Assembly: GCA_021232515.1 (NCBI GenBank)
Contig: JAJPOQ010000034.1
Location: 50,107-114,106 of the forward strand
Reading direction: 5' to 3'
Length of the DNA: 64,000 bases
Origin: Lentisphaeraceae bacterium
GTDB taxonomy: Bacteria; Verrucomicrobiota; Lentisphaeria; Lentisphaerales; Lentisphaeraceae
Part shown: positions 18,417 through 27,029 of the stretch, one piece after another
How the letters are laid out: each line of letters opens with the position of its first letter
Position numbering within the stretch: position 1 is the stretch's first letter
Position numbers and translations under genes: made by a program
Notes under the pieces: model-generated
The model's input: the letters and a program-made list of their open reading frames with translations, nothing else
Databases searched by the model: none
Told to the model about the DNA's origin: nothing

Positions 18417-18937
18417 TGTCCGTAGATAGTTTTTCGCTTGAAGTTGGAGATCGCTCTTCAACAGAACATCCAAAGCTTCCAATCGTCATCATCCTCGATC
18501 GCTTAAGAAGTGTACACAATGTTGGAAATATTCTCAGATTAGCTGACGCAGTCAATGCTACAGAAGTCGCTTGCTGCGGTTATACCGCTTGCCCTCCTCA
18601 CCCAAAACTAGCCAAGGCTTCTATGGGGGCGGAAAATATTGTTGATACTATTCATTTTGAAACAGCTGTGGAAGCGGTTGGATACTATAAAAATAAGAAC
18701 TACAAAGTTTTTGGTGTAGACACTATTTCGGAAGCTGAAGTTATCTGGGACTTTAAAGTCTATTACCCTATTGCGATAGTTCTTGGTAACGAAGCGTTGG
18801 GAATTCAGGAAGAAACTCTTAAAGAATGTGATGGCTTCATCAAGCTTCCAGCCTATGGTTTGAAAAATTCGATCAATGTTTCAAATTGCGCTGCAGTTGT
18901 TCTTTTTGATCTCGCAAAGCAATTCATCAATCAATGA
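18416..18937 (+). CDS. TrmH-family (SpoU) RNA 2'-O-methyltransferase
   Basis: SPOUT-fold RNA methyltransferase that uses SAM to methylate a ribose. Recognisable are motif 1 in LDRLRSVHNVGNILRLADA (residues 25-45, with the catalytic Arg and Asn), motif 2 IAVLGNEALGI near residue 125 and motif 3 LPAYGLKNSINVSNCAAVV forming the knot. At 173 residues it is a short SpoU protein without an N-terminal substrate-binding domain, so a tRNA or rRNA position cannot be assigned. Its 3' end overlaps rlmH on the other strand by seven bases. Confidence 0.92.
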   Translation: MSVDSFSLEVGDRSSTEHPKLPIVIILDRLRSVHNVGNILRLADAVNATEVACCGYTACPPHPKLAKASMGAENIVDTIHFETAVEAVGYYKNKNYKVFGVDTISEAEVIWDFKVYYPIAIVLGNEALGIQEETLKECDGFIKLPAYGLKNSINVSNCAAVVLFDLAKQFINQ

Positions 18938-19401
18938 TGGTAAGGCTCATTCCTTAAAATTGTATGGGCTCTATAGAGTTGTTCGACAAATAATAATCTA
19001 ATCATTCGATGAGAGAAGGTCATTTTAGATAAGCCAAGCTTTTGATTAGATCTATCATAAACCTCCTCAGAAAAACCAAATGCCCCACCAATAACGAAAA
19101 CTAACCTTTTGCATGACTGATTCATTTTACCTTGGATGAATGTCGCAAACTCTTCTGAAGTGCATTGTTTACCTCTTTCGTCTAAAATAACGACAAAGTC
19201 GCTTGAGGTAAGTTTGTTTAGTATTTCTTTACCTTCACGAACTTTAAGCTCATCACGACTAAGTTTAGATGCATTCTTTAGATCTTTTATTTCGATGATC
19301 TCAAATGAAGTATAATGCTTTAGTCTTTTTAGGTACTCGTCTACACCTTTCTTAAGGTATGAATCAACAGTACCTCCGACCTGAAGAAGGGAGATTTTCA
19401 T
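18931..19401 (-). CDS. rlmH: 23S rRNA pseudouridine-1915 N3-methyltransferase
   Basis: SPOUT methyltransferase RlmH, modifying helix 69 of 23S rRNA. The protein begins MKISLLQVG, has the SAM-binding LVFVIGGAFGFSEEV and ends in MTFSHRMIRLLFVEQLYRA then the family C-terminus EPYHH. Length of 156 residues is normal. It shares its strand with the response regulator whose stop lies just upstream of its ATG. Confidence 0.97.
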   Translation of the reverse strand: MKISLLQVGGTVDSYLKKGVDEYLKRLKHYTSFEIIEIKDLKNASKLSRDELKVREGKEILNKLTSSDFVVILDERGKQCTSEEFATFIQGKMNQSCKRLVFVIGGAFGFSEEVYDRSNQKLGLSKMTFSHRMIRLLFVEQLYRAHTILRNEPYHH

Positions 19402-19404
19402 TTC

Positions 19405-19776
19405 TTAAAGCCATTTTCCTAATTCAGAAATCAGAAGATCTCTTTTTAAGGGCTTCGCCATAAAACTATTCATGCCGCATTCCTTGCAATCGTTTTTATC
19501 TTTAGTGGTAACATTAGCGGTAACAGCGATAACAGGAATTTGAGCATTTGTCTTACGGATATTTTCTGTGCACTCCACACCACCCATTACAGGCATCTGA
19601 ACATCCATAAAGATAATGTCGTATGCATCATTACTATCTATTTTATCTAAAGCTATTTGGCCATTTTCAGCTACATCAACAGCAATTCCCATTCTAGTTA
19701 GTTGGGTTTTAAGTACCATTTGATTAACTGGATTGTCTTCAACAATCAATGCTCTACCGGAAAATTTCACATCCAT
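19405..19776 (-). CDS. Single-domain response regulator (receiver)
   Basis: Stand-alone receiver domain of the hybrid-kinase type. Acidic pocket Glu13/Asp14 in IVEDNPVNQ, phospho-acceptor Asp58 in FMDVQMP, Thr86 in AVTAN and Lys108 in MAKPL are intact. The DNPVNQ and VQMPVMGG motifs resemble receivers that sit at the C-terminus of hybrid histidine kinases more than CheY. No kinase gene is in the window. Its start faces the flagellin promoter region divergently. Confidence 0.93.
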   Translation of the reverse strand: MDVKFSGRALIVEDNPVNQMVLKTQLTRMGIAVDVAENGQIALDKIDSNDAYDIIFMDVQMPVMGGVECTENIRKTNAQIPVIAVTANVTTKDKNDCKECGMNSFMAKPLKRDLLISELGKWL

Positions 19777-19900
19777 GTGTGTATGCCCATTACTTTATTA
19801 AATCTCATTATTGTGATCCTATTGTACAACTCTTTATGATTAAAGTGGTGCCTAGTTAGTGCTGAAATCAAAAAAAAATCAAAAAAAGTTCAAAAAACAC

Positions 19901-19928
19901 TAAAGTCTTTCAAAAGAGTACCGAAAGA
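19901..19928 (+). promoter_or_regulatory. Putative sigma-28 (FliA) promoter of the flagellin gene
   Basis: TAAA at 19901-19904, a 15-bp spacer and ACCGAAAG at 19920-19927 agree with the flagellar sigma-28 pattern TAAA-N15-GCCGATAA (all of the -35 core; CCGA plus one more base of the -10). Start of transcription would be near 19934, giving a leader of about 126 nt. Confidence 0.55.
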
Positions 19929-19937
19929 CTATGGATG

Positions 19938-19957
19938 TACCGACAAGGATGTGGGTA
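19938..19957 (+). promoter_or_regulatory. CsrA-type hairpin site 1 in flagellin leader
   Basis: An 8-position stem (one G-G mismatch) presents the tetraloop AGGA. The apical part ACA-AGGA-TGT is the optimum CsrA/RsmA target defined by SELEX (ACARGGAUGU). It would be the first structure of the mRNA if the sigma-28-like promoter is used. Confidence 0.6.
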
Positions 19958-19960
19958 ACA

Positions 19961-19987
19961 GAAAAAAAGTTCTTCGGCCTTTTTTTC
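19961..19987 (+). other. A/T-rich hairpin between the two CsrA-type sites
   Basis: A perfect 9-bp stem (G, seven A and G pairing with C, seven T and C) with a 9-base loop. There is no separate T-tract after it, so it is more likely a spacer or insulating structure in the leader than a terminator. Confidence 0.4.
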
Positions 19988-20004
19988 AAGATAAATAGCC
20001 GGAG

Positions 20005-20024
20005 TACTAGCAAGGATGCTGGTA
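20005..20024 (+). promoter_or_regulatory. CsrA-type hairpin site 2 in flagellin leader
   Basis: An 8-bp stem (one G-T wobble) again closes the tetraloop AGGA. Compared with site 1 the third pair from the loop changes from A-T to G-C, a compensated change that supports a real structure. The flagellin Shine-Dalgarno GGAGG (20048-20052) lies 24 bases further on. Confidence 0.55.
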
Positions 20025-20059
20025 ATACATAAACCCAATAGATTCACGGAGGAACGAAA

Positions 20060-21001
20060 ATGGGTATGGCAGTCAATAACAATACAAGTGCATTCTCTAT
20101 CTGGACTAACTTCAGCAATAATACAGTTAATATGTCGAAGTCAATGCAGAACTTATCTACTGGTGTCAAAGGTGTTGCAGACAACCCGTCTGGCGTCGGT
20201 ATCAGTGAAAGAATGAGAAGTCAAGCCCGCAATGTCTCAGCGGCAAGATCAAACGTCGAAAACTCCCTATCAATGCTTCAAACAGCAGATTCTTGGATGC
20301 AAAAGATGAATGATATGCTTGCAAGAATGTCAGAGCTTGCTATCGAAGCCGGTGATGGAACCAAGACTTCAGGCGATAAAGTAAATATACAAACAGAATT
20401 TAAAGAACTTCAAGATGAAATCTCGAGAGTTACCTCTAAAAGTACAGCCGCAGCGAAATTTAACGGTTTATATCTTTTTAGAGGTGGCAATGGTATAGCT
20501 GTAACTTCAGGCGATGGTGTAGAAACTGGTAACATAAGCGTTCAAATTGGGCCAGACAGTGGTCAGAGCGTCGATATAACGCTAGAAGACTTACAAGCGA
20601 CTAACACTGAAAGTATCGGTACAACAGTATCTTATACATACAATTCTGACAATGTTACCACAGGATCTACAAGAACGGAAGTTACATGGTCATCAGTAGT
20701 CGATTCATCAAAATTGAGTGTAACAGTGTCTGGAGCGGTAGGTAAACTAGCCAAGGCTATTGATTTTATCGCTAATGCTAGAGCAAATAATGGTGCTCAG
20801 CAAAGTAAAATGGAACAAACTAGAAGTAGTCTTCTTTCTTATGAAGACAACTTAAGAGCTGCGGAGAGTAAGATCCGTGATGTAGATATGGCTCGTGAGT
20901 CTTCAATGTTTGCTAAACATCAGATTCTGAACCAAGTGAGTAATGCGATGTTAGCTCAGGCTAACCAACTTCCACAGCAAGTAATGCAGCTTATTGGATA
21001 G
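20060..21001 (+). CDS. fliC: Flagellin
   Basis: Structural subunit of the flagellar filament, exported through the flagellar type III apparatus. The D0/D1 N-terminus (residues 1-135, with LSTGVKGVADNPSGVGISERM and SLSMLQTADSWMQKMNDMLARM) and C-terminus (residues 225-313, with SKIRDVDMARESSMFAKHQI and NAMLAQANQLPQQV) are complete. The central variable part is only about 75 residues, so the filament surface is minimal. GGAGG lies seven bases before the ATG at 20060. Regulation is visible: a sigma-28-like promoter, two CsrA-type hairpins in the leader, and an intrinsic terminator after the stop. It is the only flagellar structural gene here. Confidence 0.96.
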   Translation: MGMAVNNNTSAFSIWTNFSNNTVNMSKSMQNLSTGVKGVADNPSGVGISERMRSQARNVSAARSNVENSLSMLQTADSWMQKMNDMLARMSELAIEAGDGTKTSGDKVNIQTEFKELQDEISRVTSKSTAAAKFNGLYLFRGGNGIAVTSGDGVETGNISVQIGPDSGQSVDITLEDLQATNTESIGTTVSYTYNSDNVTTGSTRTEVTWSSVVDSSKLSVTVSGAVGKLAKAIDFIANARANNGAQQSKMEQTRSSLLSYEDNLRAAESKIRDVDMARESSMFAKHQILNQVSNAMLAQANQLPQQVMQLIG

Positions 21002-21023
21002 TACCAAAAGTATAATAAAAAAG

Positions 21024-21048
21024 GCGGGTTTTTTAACCCGCTTTTTTT
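21024..21048 (+). terminator. Intrinsic terminator of flagellin gene
   Basis: A perfect 7-bp stem GCGGGTT/AACCCGC with a TTTT loop is followed by seven T, 23 bases after the flagellin stop. Confidence 0.9.
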
Positions 21049-21158
21049 ATTCCTAGAAATGATTCTTCAAACTTGCAAAAACCAACTTTGATTATATATT
21101 CCGAAAGCCTCAGAAGGCTACCTAAGAAATACTAATAATCACGGATATATATCACTAA

Positions 21159-22337
21159 ATGAATGTTGAAACTCCCGAAATTAAGCAGAACTGGCTTAAC
21201 ACATTTGTTCTCTTTTCAACACCAGTCTTAGCTCTCATCTTTGTGCCATACTATGGCATCAACTACGGTTTTACAGGTTTTGATTGGTTTTGCTTTATCT
21301 TTTTCATGTTTGCTACCGGCACTGGAATTACTGCTGGTTATCATAGACTTTGGTCTCATAAAGCTTACACCGCATCTTTTCCCGTTAGACTTTGGCTAGC
21401 GTACTGGGGTGGATGTGCAACTCAAAACAGCATACTTAAATGGTCTGCAGATCATAGACGTCATCATAAATTTGTTGATGATAATGAAAAAGACCCTTAC
21501 TCAGCGAAAATGGGTTTTTGGTACTCTCATATGGGATGGGTAATTAAAGATTACCAAGGACCAGAAGCAGACTTATCTAATATCAACGATCTTAAAAAAG
21601 ATCCAATTATCATACTTCAAGATAAACTCTACCTACCCCTTGTTCTTTTCAGTAATATTGTGGTACCTATATTTTTAGGTTGGGCTTATAATAAATATAC
21701 AGGTAATACTGGTTCTATTTATGGTGTACTTGTTCTTGCAGGTCTTTTAAGATTCGTCTTGAACCATCACTTTACTTTTCTAATAAACTCTGCATGCCAT
21801 ATATTTGGATCACAGCCTTACTCTAGCAAAGATACATCTCGGGATAATTTCTTCTTAGCATTATTTACATATGGCGAAGGTTACCATAACTATCACCATA
21901 CTTTTCAAGCTGATTATAGAAATGGCATTAGATGGTATCATTATGATCCAACTAAATGGATGATCAAAACATTAAGTTTGTTTGGACTTACAACTAACCT
22001 TAAAGAAATTCCAGAAAAGCAAATTCTTAAGGCTACTACACTTCAGACAATTAGTAAGAAAAAAGAAGACCTTTATAAGAGGCTTGATCTCATAAAAGAA
22101 AAGAACCTCTATCAAAAAGTTGAATCTAGTTACAATGAGTTAACTCAGTCTTTAAATGAATGGATCGAAGAGTCTCAAAAGTACTTTAGATTCTGCAAAG
22201 ACGACTCAAAGAGTTCAGAAGAGAAACAGTCCTATGCGAAGAAGCTCGAAGAGTTAAAGGCTGCTTTTGAACAGAAGAAAGCACAGCTAATGGAGTTGTT
22301 GAGTGCTCCTTCTGTTGACGCACTACAAGCTGTTTAA
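21159..22337 (+). CDS. Acyl-CoA/acyl-lipid delta-9-type fatty acid desaturase
   Basis: Integral-membrane di-iron desaturase that introduces a double bond into saturated fatty acyl chains, affecting membrane fluidity. The three histidine boxes are HRLWSH (62-67), HRRHH (99-103) and HNYHH (243-247), flanked by four membrane segments in the usual order. This is the stearoyl-CoA desaturase-like class. The C-terminal 100 residues (290-392) form a charged, helical, probably coiled-coil tail absent from most bacterial desaturases. The 157-bp upstream gap contains the flagellin terminator and then only A/T-rich sequence. The stop faces the kinase gene with two bases between. Confidence 0.92.
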   Translation: MNVETPEIKQNWLNTFVLFSTPVLALIFVPYYGINYGFTGFDWFCFIFFMFATGTGITAGYHRLWSHKAYTASFPVRLWLAYWGGCATQNSILKWSADHRRHHKFVDDNEKDPYSAKMGFWYSHMGWVIKDYQGPEADLSNINDLKKDPIIILQDKLYLPLVLFSNIVVPIFLGWAYNKYTGNTGSIYGVLVLAGLLRFVLNHHFTFLINSACHIFGSQPYSSKDTSRDNFFLALFTYGEGYHNYHHTFQADYRNGIRWYHYDPTKWMIKTLSLFGLTTNLKEIPEKQILKATTLQTISKKKEDLYKRLDLIKEKNLYQKVESSYNELTQSLNEWIEESQKYFRFCKDDSKSSEEKQSYAKKLEELKAAFEQKKAQLMELLSAPSVDALQAV

Positions 22338-22339
22338 TA

Positions 22340-25300
22340 TTACTTTTTAAGCTGATATTCTTTTATCGCTTCTATCAAAGCCTGCTGATTATTCAGTAGG
22401 CTTTCTTCTTGTCCAGATTGCTTCATGACCTGCCAATCGAGGGAGTTCCAAAGTCTTACAGTACCATCTTGAGATGAGCTGACGATTAGACTATTGTCGA
22501 TGACTTTTACTTTGGTGATAGAACCATCATGGCCAGATAAAGGAAGTAACTCGACATTATTTTTTAAGTCCCAAACAAAAATATTTGAATCTCTTGTTGA
22601 TGCACTTACAAGAATATCATTCGACGGAGATATAGCCGCATGAGATGCGTCGCCACGGACACCATGGGTAAACTCTTTGATTTTGTTAAAACTTGCATCA
22701 AAGAAATATATATAACCATCTCGGGAAGTGGAGGTAAAAAAGCTCTCACCATTAATACTTAGGCGATTAAGGTGAAAAACTTTTCGAGAGTGACTTATTG
22801 GGAGCTTAGACAGTTTCTTAGTCTTAGTGTTCAAAGAATAAAGCATGCCGTTTTCTAAGCCGCAAAGAATATTATCTGAATCTATTACCGTAATAACTGG
22901 TGACTCGTCTTTTAAGTCTTTGTTATTAAAACTATAGATTTTATTGCCAGAGCTTATTTCGAAAATATAAATATCGCCATTCCGGAAAGAACATAAAGCT
23001 GATTGTTTGTTAGCAGAGATTTCAAAGCTTATCATTCTCTCGGAAGAGTCGGAGTTTATAACTTTTACTAATTCCCAGGCGTGACCGACATATTCCCATA
23101 TTCGTAGCACTCCAGAAGTATTAGCTGTTATAAGAGTTTCATCATTCAAAAATTGAACTCTAGAAAGTTTCTGTTTACTATCATCGGAGTTATTAGAAAA
23201 ATGCATCAGCATACTTTTCTTTTGTAAATCCCAGAAACGAACTTCCCCATCACTAGAGGCCGTCACTAACTGGCCATCTAATATATCAAAGTCTTCAACA
23301 GAATCTGAGTGATAAAGTATATTTGAGGTCTTTGTTTTAGGCTTATCAGTCTCATAAACATTGAGCACCTTATCTGCAGACACTGTTGCATATTTACTAC
23401 CATCATGATTAAAGGATATATCATAAATGATATTATCATGGACTTTAGTAGAGCTTATCAACTTCCCTGTCTCTATATTCCATTTTCTTAAAGTCTTATT
23501 TCTAGAGCCTGTAAGAATTGTTTTCATGCCAGGAGAAAACGTGGCAGAACGAACATCAGATGTATGGCCATCTATACCTGTACCAAAGACTTTGACTTTT
23601 GTGAATTTTTCAACATCCCATAGTATGGCTTTTTTATCACGGCCCGCACTTAAATAGTATTTGCCATCTGGACTAAATCGTCCATCCCATATTTCAGAAT
23701 CATGAGCTCCAACTACTTTTGGAGAATTAAGAGTCTTTCCGTCCCATTGCCACCTTTTGATCTTTCCGTCCCAACCTGCAGAGACTATAAATTTGCCATC
23801 AGGAGATACTTGAGCACTGTAAAGACGCTTGTTATTATCAGTGGAATGCTCACCAATAGCTAAGGGTTTGTCAAATAGTTTATTTTGCCAATCCCAAATA
23901 CTAAACGAACCTTCACTTCCAGCACAAAGAAGGTATTTATTGTCAGAACTAAAGAAAAGTCGACGAATTTTGGTATGAGGCATTTTTATGCTTTGTGCAG
24001 TCCCCTCACCTTTAATAGACTCATCAACATTCCATAAATATACAAAGCCATCATTACAAGCTAAGGCAGCAAAGCCATCATAAGAAAACTTGGCATCTTC
24101 AAGGTCTGAAGAAGAAGGATTATTACCGCTATAGTTAAATGTGACAAGCTTATTACCTGACTCTGAATCCCATAATATGGCCGAATCGTCCCAAGAAGAT
24201 GTGAGCAAATATTTACTCTTTGTATCTTTAGAGAAATCGACTGAAAGTATTTCTTCTTTGTGGCCAAATAATACTAAGTGGTCAGGGATAGACTTATAGA
24301 GCGTTTGGCCCCACATCCAGTTTCTGTTTTCTTCATTTATTTCACTTAGTAAACTTATGGCTGTTGGAGTTGGCAGTGAGTTATTTTGTTGAAGAGATGC
24401 GATACGAGAAAGCTTACTATAATCATTCATCGCTACCAATTGCTCATGAATCATTTTCTCTTGTTTTTGAAGTTCTTTTAAGCGACTTTCTTGTTTCAAC
24501 GCTTCAAGACTAAGTTTATTTACCTCAATTTTAATCGATTCTTTTTCTTTCGTTAAGTTGTCAACAGTGTTTGTCTCTTTCCAAAGATAGAAAGAAATGA
24601 TGCCAATGGCTGCCAATGAAGAGTATGCAAAAAGACTTCTTGAGCGAATTTGATTAGAAGATTTACTTAAGAAAGTTTCTTCGATATCAGAGAAGGACCA
24701 ATTAAGTTTCTTGAGACTAATTATTTCATGAAGTTGATCTTTGCTTGAGATAAGAAATTTTTTATCTCTATTATTTTGCAGCCAATCATTTAAGGCGATT
24801 GATAGCCGCTTACGTATTAATAGATTATTCTTTTGCTGACTAAGCCAGTGAATTACACGTGGCCAACCATTGCCATTAAATTGCTGGATGAGCGCTTCAT
24901 GAGCGACAGTGACAATCCGTTCATTAGTGGAGTTATCTGTGCTTACAGTAAATAGCTTTGCTTCGATAAAGGCATCTGTAAGTTTAAGGCAATCAGAATT
25001 AGCCTTAAAGGCTGAGTATTCAGTATATAGACGTCGGGGAGTTTGTTTTTCATCAACTTGAATAAGTTTTTGAAAAACAATATGAAAGGTATCCTTTTCA
25101 TTTATTAAAGATAACGAGGCGATTACGGATTCAGCCCTCTTCGCCATAGCACCGTTCATGCCACCTAGTTTTTGATACACTTCAAAGGATAAAAGACCGT
25201 GAGGTGACTTATCGAAGATCTCGTCGAGAGTAAATGATAATGCCGCTAAACTCTCAGGGGTTTGCATAGCCTCTTCTTTCAAAATATCAGCTAGACTTTT

Positions 25301-27019
25301 ACCAGATACAGGATCTTTCCCAAACTTTAAGTGAGCTTTTATAGCCGGCATCCGAATCATACGAGCAATACTACTTTCATTCGCCGCAGGAAGATTGTAG
25401 AAATTTTGAGATAACTGGAAAGAATCCAGGAACTGAATACACTCTTTATAAAAGTCATTTCTAAGACTTAAAATGATTTTTACACTGTTCGTTGCAAGAA
25501 GGTTTTGTAATAATGAGACAAACTCATCGCTCTCTTGGGGAGTTTGTAAGTGTTCCTCAAATTGATCAATTATGATAAGTGTTTTTTGTGTAGAGGCCGT
25601 TGTTGATTCGAGTATATCTTTTAGCTGTCTAAGTATTTTATTATTTGGACTAAAAACAAAACATTCCCAGGCTGCACTCTGCTTGAAAAGAGGTATAACT
25701 CCAGCTTTGAGAAATGAAGATTTGCCGGCGCCACTTGGTGCCAAAACAGTGATTAAAGAATCGTCTTTTTTGCTGTTTTCTATTAGTGAACACAGAGATG
25801 CTATTTCTTTGTCTCTCCCAAAGAATAGATGAGAGTCGCTTTCGCCATAACTCTTTAATGATCTATAGGGAGAAGTTTGCCAAGCATCTGCATCAGGCTT
25901 CGCTAAGTAGTTAAATATCTGTTGGCGAAGCTTAATTTGAACATCACTACAATCATCATTCTCTGAAACCTCAAAGTCCCCAGTCTCTTTTTGAGTTTTG
26001 GTATATGCCGATAATTGTATTTGATTAGCAAACTCCAGTTTCAGAGTTTCAAGAGTTGGCAAAAATGGAGTCGATTTCTCAAGGCTACCGTCAAAGACGA
26101 CATAGAAAAAAGGATTTAAACAACCGCTTCTAATTAACGCCAGACGAAAATCTTTTACAGAAGTAAATCTACTATCTTTGGGCGCTAAAGCATTTTTGAG
26201 TACAGAAGATATTTCTTGAGTCATTTCAAAGTTACTATCGCAAATATCGGTCGTTATATGCGAAGTACATTTCTCAATCACAGCTTCCCTGCTTAAGCGA
26301 TGATCAGCTTCAAATGAACCGTTTATTAATTGACCTGAAAGTTTTGGATGATGACCTGAAAGCAATGTATAAAGAAGACATGCTAAGGCATAGACGTCCA
26401 TTTGAGGAGTTGGTGTATCACCCAGTATTTGTTCTGGAGCCGCATACTCATAGGTGCCTGCGCCTAAACCATCTGCAGATAAGTCAGAGGCTGTGCCAAG
26501 TTTAGTTGAAATGCCAAAATCTAACAAGCGAACTTGCTTGTCAGAATTAATCATGATGTTCTGAGGCTTTATATCTAAATGTAAGAAACTTTGTTCATGT
26601 AAATTTTCAACAGTTAAACAAAGTTCTAGAAAACTACTAAATATATCTGCATATGAAATCTCAGGTCTAGCCGACCAAGTGTCAATGCACTCACCATCGA
26701 TATAATCCATGCTGTAGTAAAGAAAGCCATTTTCTTCACCAGTTGTGTGGATCCTAGCAATGCCGGGAAGTCGTATTTCTTTAAGCTTATTTATTTCTTC
26801 TGTAAAGCGACTTTTATCTATTCTGCTTGATCTGTGTAGAACCTTTACCGCTTCAAACCATTCAACGCTTTCATCTGGTTGAACCTGAAAAACCGTACCA
26901 AAGCTACCTTTGCCAATAATTTTCTTTAGTTTGTAATTAGCGAATGAATCCCCTACTTCTGGAAATGTTTCCCAAGGCAGAAGTGGCTTCGAACCATCAG
27001 TTATCGTTTCGTTATTCAT
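22340..27019 (-). CDS. Ser/Thr protein kinase - STAND NTPase - WD40 repeat protein
   Basis: A 1559-residue signalling protein. Residues 30-300 are a Hanks-type kinase: glycine loop GKGSFG (36-41), Lys59, catalytic HLDIKPQN (147-154) and DFG (167-169). HRD is changed to HLD, so this is a non-RD kinase. Residues 390-720 are a novel-STAND NTPase with Walker A APSGAGKSS near 425 and LIIIDQFEEH near 480. A membrane segment lies at about 795-812, followed by a coiled coil. From about 920 to the end are WD40 repeats (blades ending in WD, such as AILWDSESG and VRLWNSLDW) folding as one or two propellers outside the kinase. Such proteins are common in Planctomycetes and may sense or scaffold. It sits 10 bp downstream of recD in the same direction. 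Confidence 0.92.
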   Translation of the reverse strand: MNNETITDGSKPLLPWETFPEVGDSFANYKLKKIIGKGSFGTVFQVQPDESVEWFEAVKVLHRSSRIDKSRFTEEINKLKEIRLPGIARIHTTGEENGFLYYSMDYIDGECIDTWSARPEISYADIFSSFLELCLTVENLHEQSFLHLDIKPQNIMINSDKQVRLLDFGISTKLGTASDLSADGLGAGTYEYAAPEQILGDTPTPQMDVYALACLLYTLLSGHHPKLSGQLINGSFEADHRLSREAVIEKCTSHITTDICDSNFEMTQEISSVLKNALAPKDSRFTSVKDFRLALIRSGCLNPFFYVVFDGSLEKSTPFLPTLETLKLEFANQIQLSAYTKTQKETGDFEVSENDDCSDVQIKLRQQIFNYLAKPDADAWQTSPYRSLKSYGESDSHLFFGRDKEIASLCSLIENSKKDDSLITVLAPSGAGKSSFLKAGVIPLFKQSAAWECFVFSPNNKILRQLKDILESTTASTQKTLIIIDQFEEHLQTPQESDEFVSLLQNLLATNSVKIILSLRNDFYKECIQFLDSFQLSQNFYNLPAANESSIARMIRMPAIKAHLKFGKDPVSGKSLADILKEEAMQTPESLAALSFTLDEIFDKSPHGLLSFEVYQKLGGMNGAMAKRAESVIASLSLINEKDTFHIVFQKLIQVDEKQTPRRLYTEYSAFKANSDCLKLTDAFIEAKLFTVSTDNSTNERIVTVAHEALIQQFNGNGWPRVIHWLSQQKNNLLIRKRLSIALNDWLQNNRDKKFLISSKDQLHEIISLKKLNWSFSDIEETFLSKSSNQIRSRSLFAYSSLAAIGIISFYLWKETNTVDNLTKEKESIKIEVNKLSLEALKQESRLKELQKQEKMIHEQLVAMNDYSKLSRIASLQQNNSLPTPTAISLLSEINEENRNWMWGQTLYKSIPDHLVLFGHKEEILSVDFSKDTKSKYLLTSSWDDSAILWDSESGNKLVTFNYSGNNPSSSDLEDAKFSYDGFAALACNDGFVYLWNVDESIKGEGTAQSIKMPHTKIRRLFFSSDNKYLLCAGSEGSFSIWDWQNKLFDKPLAIGEHSTDNNKRLYSAQVSPDGKFIVSAGWDGKIKRWQWDGKTLNSPKVVGAHDSEIWDGRFSPDGKYYLSAGRDKKAILWDVEKFTKVKVFGTGIDGHTSDVRSATFSPGMKTILTGSRNKTLRKWNIETGKLISSTKVHDNIIYDISFNHDGSKYATVSADKVLNVYETDKPKTKTSNILYHSDSVEDFDILDGQLVTASSDGEVRFWDLQKKSMLMHFSNNSDDSKQKLSRVQFLNDETLITANTSGVLRIWEYVGHAWELVKVINSDSSERMISFEISANKQSALCSFRNGDIYIFEISSGNKIYSFNNKDLKDESPVITVIDSDNILCGLENGMLYSLNTKTKKLSKLPISHSRKVFHLNRLSINGESFFTSTSRDGYIYFFDASFNKIKEFTHGVRGDASHAAISPSNDILVSASTRDSNIFVWDLKNNVELLPLSGHDGSITKVKVIDNSLIVSSSQDGTVRLWNSLDWQVMKQSGQEESLLNNQQALIEAIKEYQLKK

Positions 27020-27029
27020 TCTTTCCTAA

